Shown here: piece after piece, positions 18,712 through 27,951 of the stretch
How positions within the stretch are numbered: position 1 is the stretch's first letter
Layout: each line of letters starts with the position of its first letter
Origin: Aggregatibacter kilianii
Lineage (GTDB): Bacteria; Pseudomonadota; Gammaproteobacteria; Enterobacterales; Pasteurellaceae
Assembly: GCF_003130255.1 (NCBI RefSeq)
Contig: NZ_NRCN01000001.1
Coordinates: 1,420,501-1,484,500 of the forward strand
Length of the DNA stretch: 64,000 nucleotides
Direction: 5' to 3'
Position numbers and translations under genes: made by a program
The notes under the pieces: model-generated
The model's input: only the letters and a program-made list of their open reading frames with translations
Database searches by the model: none
Told to the model about the DNA's origin: nothing

Positions 18712-20019
18712 ATGAGTTTATTATCAGCTACTTTACTTTTGATCCTACTGATTATTATCAGTGCTATTGTGTCCTCCGCCGAAATTGCTTTGGCGGGTGC
18801 GCGTCGCATTAAATTGCAAAACATGGTGAACGAAGGTAATGCCAAGGCTGCGTTGGTATTAAAATTACAAGAACAACCGGGGCGTTTCATCACCGTGGTG
18901 CAAATCGGTTTGAACATGGTCGCCGTGCTCGGTGGGGTCATTGGAGAAGCGACGATTCGCGTGCATGTGCAAGCTTTCATTAATCAATACACAGATGCCG
19001 CTTGGGTGGAAAGTGCCTCTTCTTGGTTGGCGTTTGCGATCGTAACGGCCTCTTTTATTTTATTGGCGGATTTAATGCCAAAACGCTTGGCGCTAATAAA
19101 TCCCGAAGTGGTGGCTTTGCGTACTGTGCGCATTATGCAACTGTGCATTATTCTGTTAAAACCGATAGTGTGGATTTTCGACTCTTTGGCGAACGTGATT
19201 TTCCGTATGTTCAAGATCTCTACTGTGCGGGTAGAAAGCATGACGCCGGAAGATATTGTGGCTGTGGTGGATGCCGGTGCCGAAGCCGGTGTGCTGAAAG
19301 CGCAAGAGCATTATTTAATTGAAAATATTTTCGATATGCAACAGCGCACGGTGACATCTACGATGACCACTCGCGAAAACATTGTCTTTTTAGACCGCAC
19401 TTTTAATCGTCAACAGGTACTGGATACCTTGACGAAAAATTCTCACTCTAAATTAATTATTTGCGATCAAGGTTTAGATCATATTCTAGGCTATGTGGAG
19501 TCACACAGCTTGCTCACGTTGTTCTTGAAAGAAGAACAAGTGCAGGTAACTGATCATCGCTTATTGCGCAAACCGCTGTTTGTGCCTGACACACTATCTT
19601 TATATGAAGTGTTGGAATTGTTCAAATCTACCGGCGAAGATTTTGCCATTATTGTGAATGAATATGCCCTGGTTGTCGGCATTGTGACGTTAAATGATGT
19701 GATGAGCATTGTGATGGGAGAATTGGTTTCTAATGAAGAAGAGCAAATTATCCGCCGTGATGAAGACTCTTGGCTGATTGATGGCGCCACTCCGTTAAAC
19801 GACGTGAAACGTGCCTTGGATATTGAAGCCTTTCCGCATGACGAAAACTACGAAACTATCGCCGGTTTTATGATGTATATGCTACGCAAAATCCCAAAAA
19901 AAACGGATTTCGTGTTGTTTGACCGCTATAAATTTGAAATCATCGACACTGAGAATTTTAAAATTGACCAACTGATGGTGTCTTTTCGGAAGGATGTTGC
20001 GGAGAGTAATAAGGATTAA
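18712..20019 (+). CDS. paeA: PaeA/YtfL-type CNNM-CBS-CorC membrane protein
   Basis: This is a 435-aa membrane protein with an N-terminal CNNM (DUF21) transmembrane domain (about 1-190), two CBS domains (about 205-330) and a C-terminal CorC_HlyC domain (about 345-425). Landmarks include EIALAGARRIKLQ, SADLMPKRLALI-like LLADLMPKRLAL, MTTRENIVFLD, and the CBS end VNEYALVVGIVTLNDVM. Side by side with my memory of E. coli YtfL (PaeA), which exports cadaverine and putrescine, the match is close over the whole length. Substrate assignment is by family only. Confidence 0.88.
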   Translation: MSLLSATLLLILLIIISAIVSSAEIALAGARRIKLQNMVNEGNAKAALVLKLQEQPGRFITVVQIGLNMVAVLGGVIGEATIRVHVQAFINQYTDAAWVESASSWLAFAIVTASFILLADLMPKRLALINPEVVALRTVRIMQLCIILLKPIVWIFDSLANVIFRMFKISTVRVESMTPEDIVAVVDAGAEAGVLKAQEHYLIENIFDMQQRTVTSTMTTRENIVFLDRTFNRQQVLDTLTKNSHSKLIICDQGLDHILGYVESHSLLTLFLKEEQVQVTDHRLLRKPLFVPDTLSLYEVLELFKSTGEDFAIIVNEYALVVGIVTLNDVMSIVMGELVSNEEEQIIRRDEDSWLIDGATPLNDVKRALDIEAFPHDENYETIAGFMMYMLRKIPKKTDFVLFDRYKFEIIDTENFKIDQLMVSFRKDVAESNKD

Positions 20020-20032
20020 GGTGGTAGGGCGT

Positions 20033-20265
20033 TTAATCCGCCCTATATCTCTTCTTAACATCGTCCAATACATTTTTACCTTGAAAACCGACTTTTTAAG
20101 CCAATAGAGGGCTTTTTCATCATCTTTTTCCAAGTCGGTATAGCTTTGCACAAAAAGTGTTTTTGTTTTTTCTGCGTTTTGTTCAGCCTCTTGTTCTATT
20201 GCCGTTTGGGCTTGAAGGATTGGCACTTCAACAATTCTAAAATAGAGTGATGCTTTTTCGACTAT
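20033..20265 (-). pseudogene. Relic of a minus-strand gene, frameshifted 3' end
   Basis: Read on the minus strand, one frame gives YTDLEKDDEKALYWLKK. After a one-base slip in a run of A it continues in another frame as VGFQGKNVLDDVKKRYRAD and a stop at 20033-20035. The join reads like one ancestral C-terminus, perhaps Sel1/TPR-like (KALYWLKK). No start codon or 5' part is found; an upstream in-frame stop closes the frame near 20265. It lies between paeA and an unrelated gene, and seems to be what is left of a deleted gene. Confidence 0.45.
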
Positions 20266-20324
20266 TTATATAGATATTGTTATGCTAGTATTGAATTACT
20301 TATCACTCAATATTACGGAAATTT

Positions 20325-21170
20325 ATGCGTAAACTTTTTCTCTATATTTTATTTTTTATGTTCTCAACTTCTGCCCTTGCCTTATTCCCAATGGAAAACG
20401 ATTGGGCAAAAAATCATTTGCAGGGCAAAGTGAAATCGGTAAAGACCAAAAGCGAAGGCAACCCGGCATTGCCGGACAATGATAGTGTGAGTTATTTAGA
20501 CACTTTTTATAATGAACAAGGTTTCTTAACTCAGGAAAAGGAACAAGGAGAATTCTTTGATAAAGAAAATATAGTCATTCGACACTATAAATATGATTCA
20601 CAAAATCGTTTATTTGAAATTCAAAATGAAAATGTCACGGCATCCAACCCCGAAATGAAATTCTTTAGCGCATTCTATCGTTATTTAGAAACGAAAGAGG
20701 GAAATGGCGTGATGCAATTTGTTGAATATGTGGATAAACCTGATTTTACAAAACCATATCAAGAAAAAATTTACGATAAAGAAAGACGTCTTTTACTCAG
20801 TCAAGAATATGATCCGCAAAGTAAAACGGCATCTCGTATTAAAAAATATGAGTATAAAGATGGAAAGCTAAGTAAAGTTTGCGATGTTAAAGAAAGCGGT
20901 TCAGAAAACGAATGCGAAACCTATCATTATGCCGATGACGATAGTTTTATCGCATCTTCTTCAGGTTTTGGGGGTTATCTGGTAAAAAATACGTTTGACA
21001 AAAATCATCGTCTATTAAAAGGCGAAATATTTAATGGGAATAAACTTATTGAGTGGGTAACGATGGAATATAAATTTGACCCGCACGGTAATGTGATTGA
21101 AGAAGTGGTTTATAACAAAAATGGTGTGTGGAAAACGAAAATCACCCATCAATATAAATACTATGAGTAA
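20325..21170 (+). CDS. Secreted hypothetical protein with YD/RHS-like repeats
   Basis: The 281 aa start with a signal peptide (about residues 1-19, ending SALA). The mature part is beta-rich with repeated Tyr-Asp/Asn-x-x-x-(R/G/N) blocks such as YNEQGFLTQE, YDSQNRLFE, YDKERRLLLS, FDKNHRLLKG and FDPHGNVIEE. These are spaced about 30-50 residues apart, reminiscent of single RHS/YD repeats. There is no lipobox Cys. It has its own AT-rich upstream region and stands alone. The function is unknown; periplasmic or surface location is inferred from the signal peptide. Confidence 0.75.
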   Translation: MRKLFLYILFFMFSTSALALFPMENDWAKNHLQGKVKSVKTKSEGNPALPDNDSVSYLDTFYNEQGFLTQEKEQGEFFDKENIVIRHYKYDSQNRLFEIQNENVTASNPEMKFFSAFYRYLETKEGNGVMQFVEYVDKPDFTKPYQEKIYDKERRLLLSQEYDPQSKTASRIKKYEYKDGKLSKVCDVKESGSENECETYHYADDDSFIASSSGFGGYLVKNTFDKNHRLLKGEIFNGNKLIEWVTMEYKFDPHGNVIEEVVYNKNGVWKTKITHQYKYYE

Positions 21171-21257
21171 ATCGTGATGAGGTAGAAGAATTGAAAAAGT
21201 GCGGTCGTTTTTCCAAGCATTTTTTCTTGCTTTTCAAAAAATGTTGAATTTTCTTTC

Positions 21258-21283
21258 CCTCTCCGTAAACGGGCGAGGGGAAG
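21258..21283. other. GC-rich short hairpin between convergent genes
   Basis: Within a 157-bp spacer between the secreted hypothetical and folA, CCCTCTCCGT faces ACGGGCGAGGGG as an imperfect inverted repeat with a 3-nt loop. Two uptake signals (near 21197 and 21309) flank it in opposite orientations. Possibly a bidirectional terminator. Confidence 0.35.
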
Positions 21284-21327
21284 AATATGAAAACAATCTC
21301 CAAATCTACCGCACTTTTATACACAGA

Positions 21328-21813
21328 TTATTTCTTTTTCAGCAAAATCAAAAATCGACAATCATAAGGATTTTGCTCGTCTGCAGGGCGATATTGTTCA
21401 AATTCAATGTGCCATTCGTCCCAATTAATTGATGGGAAGAAAGTGTCGCCATCCAGCTCCGTTTGGATTTCCGTGAGGTAGAGGCGATCGGCTTGTGATA
21501 AATATTCGTTGAATAATTGACCGCCACCGATAAGCATGATCTCTTCAGAATCACGGACAAAATCCACCGCACTTTCCAGGCTGTCTTTCCAAATCACGCC
21601 GTCATACTCAAAAGGTTGGCGGGACAGAACGATGTTGGTGCGTTTCGGGAGAGGGCGACCGATGCTTTCAAAGGTTTTGCGCCCCATGATGACGGGTTTA
21701 CCGGTGGTGTTTTGGCGAAACCAAGCAAGATCCGCAGGCAAGTGCCATGGCATTTGGTTATCTTTACCGATAACGCGGTTTTGGGTCATGGCGACAATCA
21801 GGCTTAAGCTCAT
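21328..21813 (-). CDS. folA: Dihydrofolate reductase
   Basis: FolA reduces dihydrofolate to tetrahydrofolate with NADPH and is the trimethoprim target. The 161 aa start MSLSLIVAMTQNRVIGKDNQ and include MPWHLPADLAWF with the catalytic Asp, the NADPH block GRKTFESIGRPLP, and IMLIGGGQLFNEYL. Length and motifs are complete. Convergent to the secreted hypothetical and 39 bp upstream of yjjB on the same strand. Confidence 0.96.
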   Translation of the reverse strand: MSLSLIVAMTQNRVIGKDNQMPWHLPADLAWFRQNTTGKPVIMGRKTFESIGRPLPKRTNIVLSRQPFEYDGVIWKDSLESAVDFVRDSEEIMLIGGGQLFNEYLSQADRLYLTEIQTELDGDTFFPSINWDEWHIEFEQYRPADEQNPYDCRFLILLKKK

Positions 21814-21852
21814 TTATTTTCCTAATTTATTTAACAAGTTAAAGTTCGGTTA

Positions 21853-22317
21853 CTATACCACAGGTTTTTCCCGATAGAACAGTAAGCCGGGTAATGCCAA
21901 GCCGAAAACTAACGCGCCGAGAATAAAGGTGGTGTTGATAAAGGAGGCGATCATTTGTTCAAATAAAGCATCGGAGAAGCCGTAATGGTGAATTTGTACG
22001 ATGGCGATCATCGCTTTGTATGCCTGTACGCCCGGAATCATAGGGATAATGGCGGCAACAGTAAACACTTTTGGGTGTGCCAGATAACGATGAGATAAAT
22101 GCACGCCGATAAAACCGATTAATGCGGCACCCACCAAGGTGGCGAAGACAATAGGAATATCGCAATGAATGAGAATGGTGCGGGTAACGTGTCCTAGGGC
22201 GCCGAGTAGGGCGCAATATTTTAACGCTTTCGGCGGCACATTAAACACCAAGGCGAAACCCACTGCCGGAATCGCGGCAAAAAACATATCGTCCAATAAT
22301 AGAAGTAACCAATTCAT
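21853..22317 (-). CDS. yjjB: YjjB-type ThrE_2 domain membrane protein
   Basis: This 154-aa protein with four or five membrane helices is the small half of a split ThrE (threonine/serine exporter-like) transporter. E. coli YjjB works with YjjP in succinate export. The PGVQAYKAM block is typical of the ThrE C-terminal half. It begins 1 bp after the yjjP stop, so the two are co-translated and likely form one complex. The substrate here is inferred from family only. Confidence 0.85.
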   Translation of the reverse strand: MNWLLLLLDDMFFAAIPAVGFALVFNVPPKALKYCALLGALGHVTRTILIHCDIPIVFATLVGAALIGFIGVHLSHRYLAHPKVFTVAAIIPMIPGVQAYKAMIAIVQIHHYGFSDALFEQMIASFINTTFILGALVFGLALPGLLFYREKPVV

Positions 22318-22318
22318 C

Positions 22319-23104
22319 TTAGTTCCCCCAAGTGGTGATGTTGAGTACGCTTAAGGCGAAGACAATGCCGAGGCAAGCGCCGAAAGTGAGAATGGTGGCG
22401 ATTGCCCAACGACCGATTCCCATGTTCACATAACCTTTTAAAATATCCGCCAGAGAATTGATTAACGGAAAGCCGGGCACCAGCAATAACACGCTGGAAG
22501 CTAAGGCAATTTGCGGATCATTACCGAGCTGATATTTCAAGCTGACACCGGCAAGAAGGGAGGCAACGAAAGAGGTCACGGCAAAGACGATGACCGGATT
22601 ATAGTGCCGTTTAGACAATTCCTGACGCACGAACATGGCAATGGATGCTGCTATGAAGGTGATGAGCGAAATCAGTGCATCGCCGCCCGATAAATGGGCA
22701 AAAGAGGCGCAGGATAAGCCAATCATCAAGAGCACAAAATAACGGTTATATTTTAATGGTTTGAGTTGTGCAAGTTTCTTTCTGACCATGTGCAGGTTGT
22801 ATATTTTATGTTCAGCAGAAATCACGATGCGTTGAACGTCCGTCACCATTTGCATATTAATGCCTTTGTCGGTGTTTTTGCGGGCGGTGGTAATACAATG
22901 ATCGTTTGCCAATGTGGTAATAATGACGGCGTTGGCAGTGAGGGCGCATTCTACGCTTTCTACACCTAATGCCAAGCCTAGTCGTTGTGTCATTTGCGCC
23001 ACGATAGTGCTTTCCGCGCCATGTTGCAGTAATAACAGTGCCGTTTGCACGCATAACCGCGTGACTTCCCGTTGATCTTCGGGCGTGATGTTTTCCTTTT
23101 TCAT
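22319..23104 (-). CDS. yjjP: YjjP-type ThrE N-domain membrane protein
   Basis: This 261-aa protein is the large half of the split ThrE transporter. A soluble N-terminal stretch (about 1-110, with LLLQHGAESTIVAQMTQRLG) precedes five hydrophobic helices (about 118-258). The LLVPGFPLINSLADILKG block matches the ThrE family. Paired with yjjB. The upstream region shared with proB (divergent, 164 bp) holds one uptake signal. Confidence 0.87.
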   Translation of the reverse strand: MKKENITPEDQREVTRLCVQTALLLLQHGAESTIVAQMTQRLGLALGVESVECALTANAVIITTLANDHCITTARKNTDKGINMQMVTDVQRIVISAEHKIYNLHMVRKKLAQLKPLKYNRYFVLLMIGLSCASFAHLSGGDALISLITFIAASIAMFVRQELSKRHYNPVIVFAVTSFVASLLAGVSLKYQLGNDPQIALASSVLLLVPGFPLINSLADILKGYVNMGIGRWAIATILTFGACLGIVFALSVLNITTWGN

Positions 23105-23268
23105 AATGAATCTACCTAAAATTAATTAGTGTCATTATAGACCTTTCTCATGGAACAAAAAAACGCTTAATCAAATACCTCCGAAATAGGCTTAAAAGTG
23201 CGGTCTGATTTTTGGATAAATTTTGGGATTTATGCTAATTTAAACGCATTTTTCGATGAGGAGTCAGT

Positions 23269-24375
23269 ATGCAACATCATAATAAAACTATTGTAGTGAA
23301 ATTTGGCACCAGCACATTAACCCAAGGTTCCCCAAAATTGAATTTGGCTTATATGATGGAAATTGTGCGTCAACTTGCGCAATTACATCAAGCCGGTTTT
23401 CGCTTGGTGATCGTCACCTCGGGCGCTATTGCGGCAGGGCGTCATTATTTGAATCATCCGCAATTGCCACCAACAGTGGCCTCTAAGCAATTATTGGCGG
23501 CAGTAGGGCAGAGCCAGCTAATCCAAACCTGGGAAAAATTATTTGCGATTTATGACATTCACATCGGACAGATGTTGCTAACCCGCGCCGATATTGAAGA
23601 TCGCGAACGTTTTTTGAATGCCCGCGATACATTACAGGCGCTGTTAGACAATCAGATTATTCCGGTCATCAATGAAAATGACGCGGTGGCAACGGCGGAA
23701 ATTAAAGTCGGGGATAACGATAATTTATCGGCGTTGGTGGCGATTTTAGTGCAAGCAGAACAGCTTTATTTGCTCACGGATCAACAAGGGTTATTTGACA
23801 GCGACCCGCGTAAAAACCCGCAAGCGAAATTAATTCCCGTGGTGGATAAAATCACCGATCATATTCGTTCTATTGCCGGTGGTAGCGGGACGAATTTAGG
23901 CACAGGCGGAATGTCCACCAAAATTACGGCTGCGGATGTCGCGACCCGCTCCGGTATTGAAACCATTATTGCACCGGGCAACCAAGCCAATGTGATTGTG
24001 GATTTAGCGTATGAGCAGGCGATTGGTACGAAATTCACCGTGCAGGCGGATCGTCTGGAAAGTCGTAAACAGTGGTTATTTGCGGCACCATCGGCCGGGG
24101 TGTTGGTGGTGGATGACGGCGCCGAAAGTGCGGTGTTAATTCAGCATAAATCCTTATTGCCGGCAGGTATCGTCGAAGTCAGCGGACGTTTCTCCCGTGG
24201 TGAAGTGGTGCGTATTCGCACGCGATCAGGCAAGGATATTGCGCTGGGTATGCCACGTTATAATAGCGATGCGTTAGAGCTTATCAAAGGTAAACATTCG
24301 CAAGATATCGAACACATTTTAGGCTATGAGTATGGTGCGGTGGCGGTGCATCGTGATGATATGATTGTGTTGTAA
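23269..24375 (+). CDS. proB: Glutamate 5-kinase
   Basis: ProB phosphorylates glutamate, the first step of proline synthesis, and is feedback-inhibited by proline. The 368 aa hold an amino acid kinase domain (about 8-250) with [31 protein letters not shown] and GTGGMSTKI, and a C-terminal PUA domain (about 277-350). proA is not adjacent in this window. The ATG follows GAGGAG. A 10-bp terminator lies directly after it. Confidence 0.96.
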   Translation: MQHHNKTIVVKFGTSTLTQGSPKLNLAYMMEIVRQLAQLHQAGFRLVIVTSGAIAAGRHYLNHPQLPPTVASKQLLAAVGQSQLIQTWEKLFAIYDIHIGQMLLTRADIEDRERFLNARDTLQALLDNQIIPVINENDAVATAEIKVGDNDNLSALVAILVQAEQLYLLTDQQGLFDSDPRKNPQAKLIPVVDKITDHIRSIAGGSGTNLGTGGMSTKITAADVATRSGIETIIAPGNQANVIVDLAYEQAIGTKFTVQADRLESRKQWLFAAPSAGVLVVDDGAESAVLIQHKSLLPAGIVEVSGRFSRGEVVRIRTRSGKDIALGMPRYNSDALELIKGKHSQDIEHILGYEYGAVAVHRDDMIVL

Positions 24376-24393
24376 TAACCTCAAAAGAAACAA

Positions 24394-24426
24394 AAAACGG
24401 CGTTTGATGACGCCGTTTTTTTTTAT
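24394..24426. terminator. Bidirectional terminator between proB and fklB
   Basis: AAAACGGCGT (24394-24403) and ACGCCGTTTT (24410-24419) form a 10-bp stem with a 6-nt loop, with A-run before and T-run after. It serves both converging genes. Confidence 0.85.
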
Positions 24427-24439
24427 GGGTAAATGTCAA

Positions 24440-25072
24440 TTAAAGAATATCCAATAATTCCACTTCGAATACTAATGGGCTGAATGGCGGAATTGCTGCA
24501 CCGGCGCCACGTTCGCCATAGGCCAATTCATGTGGAATAGCCAAGCGCCATTTGGAACCGACAGGCATCATGGAAAGGGCTTCAATCCAACCTTTGATCA
24601 CGCCGTTAACCGGAAATTCAGCCGGTTGACCACGAGCGACAGAACTATCAAATACGGTGCCGTCAGGTAATGTGCCGGTGTAATGAACGCGTACGGTGTC
24701 GGTAGCGGATGGTACGTTGCCGTTGCCTTCAACCAACACTTCATATTGCAAGCCGGAATCCGTCACTTTCACGCCGTCTTTTTGTTTGTTCGCCTCTAAG
24801 AAGGCTTTGCCGGCGGCGTCGATTTCTTTAAATTGTGCTTTTTGCGCTTCATCCGCTTGTTGTTGTAACTGTTGTAACGCATGGCTGATTTCATTGAAAT
24901 CTAAGGCTGGCGCTTGTTGGTTTAAGACATCATAAATGCCTTTTGCTACGGCTTCTGCTTTCACTGCCAAGTGGCTGTCCAATAATTGTTGGCCGATTTG
25001 CAAACCGATACCGTAACTGCCTTTGGCTTCGGTATCGTCTAATTTCACTTGACTGAAGAATTCTGCTGTCAT
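24440..25072 (-). CDS. fklB: FKBP-type peptidyl-prolyl isomerase FklB
   Basis: This is a 210-aa proline isomerase. An N-terminal dimerisation domain (about 1-90) precedes the FKBP domain (about 105-205), with [27 protein letters not shown] and [26 protein letters not shown]. The start at 25072 (MTAEFFSQV) fits the family length and has GGAAAACAACATG upstream. The longer frame into psd is rejected. No signal peptide is present, so it is cytosolic, like E. coli FklB. It lies 25 bp downstream of psd. Confidence 0.93.
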   Translation of the reverse strand: MTAEFFSQVKLDDTEAKGSYGIGLQIGQQLLDSHLAVKAEAVAKGIYDVLNQQAPALDFNEISHALQQLQQQADEAQKAQFKEIDAAGKAFLEANKQKDGVKVTDSGLQYEVLVEGNGNVPSATDTVRVHYTGTLPDGTVFDSSVARGQPAEFPVNGVIKGWIEALSMMPVGSKWRLAIPHELAYGERGAGAAIPPFSPLVFEVELLDIL

Positions 25073-25097
25073 GTTGTTTTCCTTTTTGTTGATAAAA

Positions 25098-25967
25098 CTA
25101 TTTAATGGTGGCGAGGATTTCACCCATTCTTACCGGTACTTCTACCTGCAAATGTTCCGCTAATTTCACACTATCGGCAGGAAATAGATTAATAACCGTT
25201 GAACCTAGTTGAAAGGCGCCCATTTCTTGACCTTTGCGTAATTCGATTGCGCTGTCGCCTTGATATGTCCACACTTTGACTTCTCTAGAGCGCGGCGGAT
25301 TAATGATACCCGCCCAGACAGTGCTCATGCTGGCTGTAATGGTGGCACCGACTAAAATTTGCACCATCGGGCCGAAGTCCGTATCAAATACACAAATCAC
25401 CCGTTCATTACGGGCAAATAAATTCGGCACATGTTCTGCTAAAAACGGATTGACCGAGAATAAATCCCCCGGCACATAAAGCATTTTACGCAGGGTGGCA
25501 TCGCACGGCATGTGGACACGGTGATAATCGCGCGGGGATAAATAAATCGTGGCGAATTCCCCGTTTCTAAAGGTATTGACTAATTCTTCATCACCCGCCA
25601 ATAAATCGGATAGGCTGAAAAAATGCCCTTTGGCTTGTAATAATAGATCGTCGTCAATATGGCCGATTTGGCTCACACGACCATCGGCCGGTAAGCAAAG
25701 TGCGGTCGGATTTTCATTTATTTTTCGCGCGTCTTCTTTTAGCTCTCGAATAAAAAATTGATTGAAACTTTTGTAGTCGCTGAAGTGTTCTTTTTGGGCT
25801 TCGCTCATGTCCACGTTGTATTTCTTCGCAAAAAGTTGGATCGCAAAATGTGTTATCGAGCCCCATTCTTGCTTAGCAAACCAGCCCGCCAGTTGGGTTA
25901 AATATAGTTGCGGCATAACATATTGAAAAGCAACTTTTAGACGTTGCCAATAGGTGAATTTATTCAT
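25098..25967 (-). CDS. psd: Phosphatidylserine decarboxylase proenzyme
   Basis: Psd converts phosphatidylserine to phosphatidylethanolamine at the inner membrane. The 289-aa proenzyme cleaves itself at the LGST motif ([11 protein letters not shown]), where Ser becomes the pyruvoyl group of the alpha chain. The Asp-His pair [11 protein letters not shown] of the self-processing triad is present. It is divergent from the ynbC-like gene across a 243-bp spacer, so a phospholipid head-group gene sits beside the second half of the Ynb-type lipid set. Confidence 0.96.
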   Translation of the reverse strand: MNKFTYWQRLKVAFQYVMPQLYLTQLAGWFAKQEWGSITHFAIQLFAKKYNVDMSEAQKEHFSDYKSFNQFFIRELKEDARKINENPTALCLPADGRVSQIGHIDDDLLLQAKGHFFSLSDLLAGDEELVNTFRNGEFATIYLSPRDYHRVHMPCDATLRKMLYVPGDLFSVNPFLAEHVPNLFARNERVICVFDTDFGPMVQILVGATITASMSTVWAGIINPPRSREVKVWTYQGDSAIELRKGQEMGAFQLGSTVINLFPADSVKLAEHLQVEVPVRMGEILATIK

Positions 25968-26210
25968 AATGGTTATTTTTTCTACAAGATTAAATGAATG
26001 AGGGGTGATTATAACAACTTATTTAGCTTGTGCAATGACGAGCACTTTTGTGTATTTGGTGTCGCTGGAGAGAAAATTTTCCGATTTTGTGACACATCCG
26101 ACAGAAATGAATTGCATTTGCAATGTTTGATCATGGTGATGTTGAGTATAATCGAGGGAAAAAATATGCCAAATTTCTACCGCACTTTTAACCTAAAGAA
26201 GGAAGCCAAT

Positions 26211-27950
26211 ATGGAACAAGAAAAATATTTTCGTAGTGCCGATGACACCGAACTTTTTTATCGTTATCGCCCGGCAAAAGATGCTAGTTGTAATAAGGCG
26301 ATTGTGTTGTTTCATCGCGGGCATGAACATTCAGGACGCATGATGTTTGTAGCTGAGGAACTGGGTTTTGACGATTTTGCTTATTTTGCTTGGGATGCAC
26401 GCGGGCATGGTTTAAGCCCGGGCGAACGCGGTGATAGCCCGAGTTTGGGCACCTCCGTTGCCGATATTCAGGCATTTATGCAGCATATTGAACGGGAGTA
26501 TGGCATCAAGGCGGAAAATATCTGCGTGATCGCGCAAAGTGTCGGTGCAGTGTTGGTTTCTGCTTGGCTACATGATTATGCGCCCAAAATCCGTTGCGCG
26601 GTATTAGCGTCACCTGCTTTTAAAGTGAAACTTTATGTCCCTTTTGCCCGCGCAGGGTTAAAGCTGATGTATCGTCTGCGTGGCAATTTCTTTGTGAACA
26701 GCTATGTGAAAGCCCATTACCTTACCCACAATAAAGCCCGTCAAGAAAGTTACAATAACGATAAACTCATTGCTCGTGCTATTTCTGTGCGTATTTTGCT
26801 TGGTTTATATGAGGCAGCGGATCGTGTGGTGGCGGACGCTCAGGCGATTACAGTACCAATTCAGCTGTTCATTTCGGGCAGTGACTGGGTCGTACATCAT
26901 AAGCCACAGCATGATTTTTATAATCATCTAGGCAGTCATATTAAAGAACGTCATATTTTTAACGGTTTTTATCACGATACATTAGGCGAGGAAAATCGAG
27001 AAGTGGCGTTTAAAGAAATGCGCCGTTTTATTCGTCAGCGTTTTGCCGAACCGTTACAACGGGTAGATATTACCCAGGCGCATATTCATAGTGCCAGCCG
27101 TATTGAGGCCGATGAGCTGGCAACGCCGCTTTCTCCTTTTAGCCCTCGCGGTGCATTTTGGGCCGCTTATCGTCGATTGATGAAACTTGGTGCAAACTGG
27201 AGCGAAGGCCTGAAAATCGGCAAAGAAACCGGTTACGATTCCGGCAGCACGCTGGATTATGTATATCGTAACCAACCACAAGGAACCAATAAATTTGGTG
27301 TGTTAGTGGATAAAAATTATTTGAATGCTATTGGTTGGCGCGGTATTCGTCAGCGTAAGGTGAACATTGGCAAGGCGATTCAACTGGCGATGGAAAAATT
27401 ACGCACAGCAGACAAACCCGTACATGTGCTGGATATTGCCTCTGGCCATGGGCGCTATGTGCTCGATGCGTTAACAACCGACAGGCTGCCTGATTCCGTG
27501 CGGTTACGGGATTACAGCCCGATTAACGTGGAAGCAGGGCGTAAGCTAATTGAAGAGCGTCAGTTGCAGGATGTGGTGACCTTTGAACAAGTCAACGCCT
27601 ATGATCGCAATAATTACCAAAACCTTGATCCCCGCCCGACACTGGGGATTGTATCCGGTTTACATGAACTATTTGCCGACAACGATTTGATTATGAATTC
27701 CTTATATGGCTTTGGCGATGCTATTGAAGAGGGCGGTTATCTAATTTATACCGGACAACCGTGGCATCCGCAGCTGGAGCTCATTGCCCGTTGTTTAACC
27801 AGTCATAAAGAGGGTAATCCGGAGTGGGTAATGCGTCGTCGCAGTCAGCAGGAAATGGATCAGTTAGTGGAAAAAGCGGGTTTTGAGAAAATCCATCAAT
27901 GGATTGATGAAGACGGCATTTTTACCGTGAGTTTGGCATTAAAAAAATAG
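26211..27950 (+). CDS. ynbC: YnbC-type alpha/beta hydrolase-methyltransferase fusion
   Basis: This is a 579-aa two-domain enzyme. The N-terminal alpha/beta hydrolase (about 15-290) has the oxyanion strand VLFHRGHEHSGR, WDARGHGLSPGERG, and the nucleophile elbow AQSVGA with Ser110; the first Gly of the usual GxSxG is Ala. The C-terminal part (about 385-579) is an S-adenosylmethionine methyltransferase with motif I DIASGHGR at 408-415. Length and domain order match E. coli YnbC. The ATG at 26211 follows AAGAAGGAAG; the frame stays open to 25998 but that part is not family-like. ynbD starts one base after its stop. The substrate is unknown; a lipid or lipid head group is likely from context. Confidence 0.85.
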   Translation: MEQEKYFRSADDTELFYRYRPAKDASCNKAIVLFHRGHEHSGRMMFVAEELGFDDFAYFAWDARGHGLSPGERGDSPSLGTSVADIQAFMQHIEREYGIKAENICVIAQSVGAVLVSAWLHDYAPKIRCAVLASPAFKVKLYVPFARAGLKLMYRLRGNFFVNSYVKAHYLTHNKARQESYNNDKLIARAISVRILLGLYEAADRVVADAQAITVPIQLFISGSDWVVHHKPQHDFYNHLGSHIKERHIFNGFYHDTLGEENREVAFKEMRRFIRQRFAEPLQRVDITQAHIHSASRIEADELATPLSPFSPRGAFWAAYRRLMKLGANWSEGLKIGKETGYDSGSTLDYVYRNQPQGTNKFGVLVDKNYLNAIGWRGIRQRKVNIGKAIQLAMEKLRTADKPVHVLDIASGHGRYVLDALTTDRLPDSVRLRDYSPINVEAGRKLIEERQLQDVVTFEQVNAYDRNNYQNLDPRPTLGIVSGLHELFADNDLIMNSLYGFGDAIEEGGYLIYTGQPWHPQLELIARCLTSHKEGNPEWVMRRRSQQEMDQLVEKAGFEKIHQWIDEDGIFTVSLALKK

Positions 27951-27951
27951 T

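Noticed and set aside
18712-20019. Hemolysin annotation for the CNNM-CBS protein
   Set aside because: The name hemolysin is historical; domain order and close resemblance to E. coli YtfL favour a polyamine exporter (PaeA) assignment.
25998-26210. 71-codon N-terminal extension of the YnbC-like protein
   Set aside because: Not family-like, and a better binding site and start lie at 26211.
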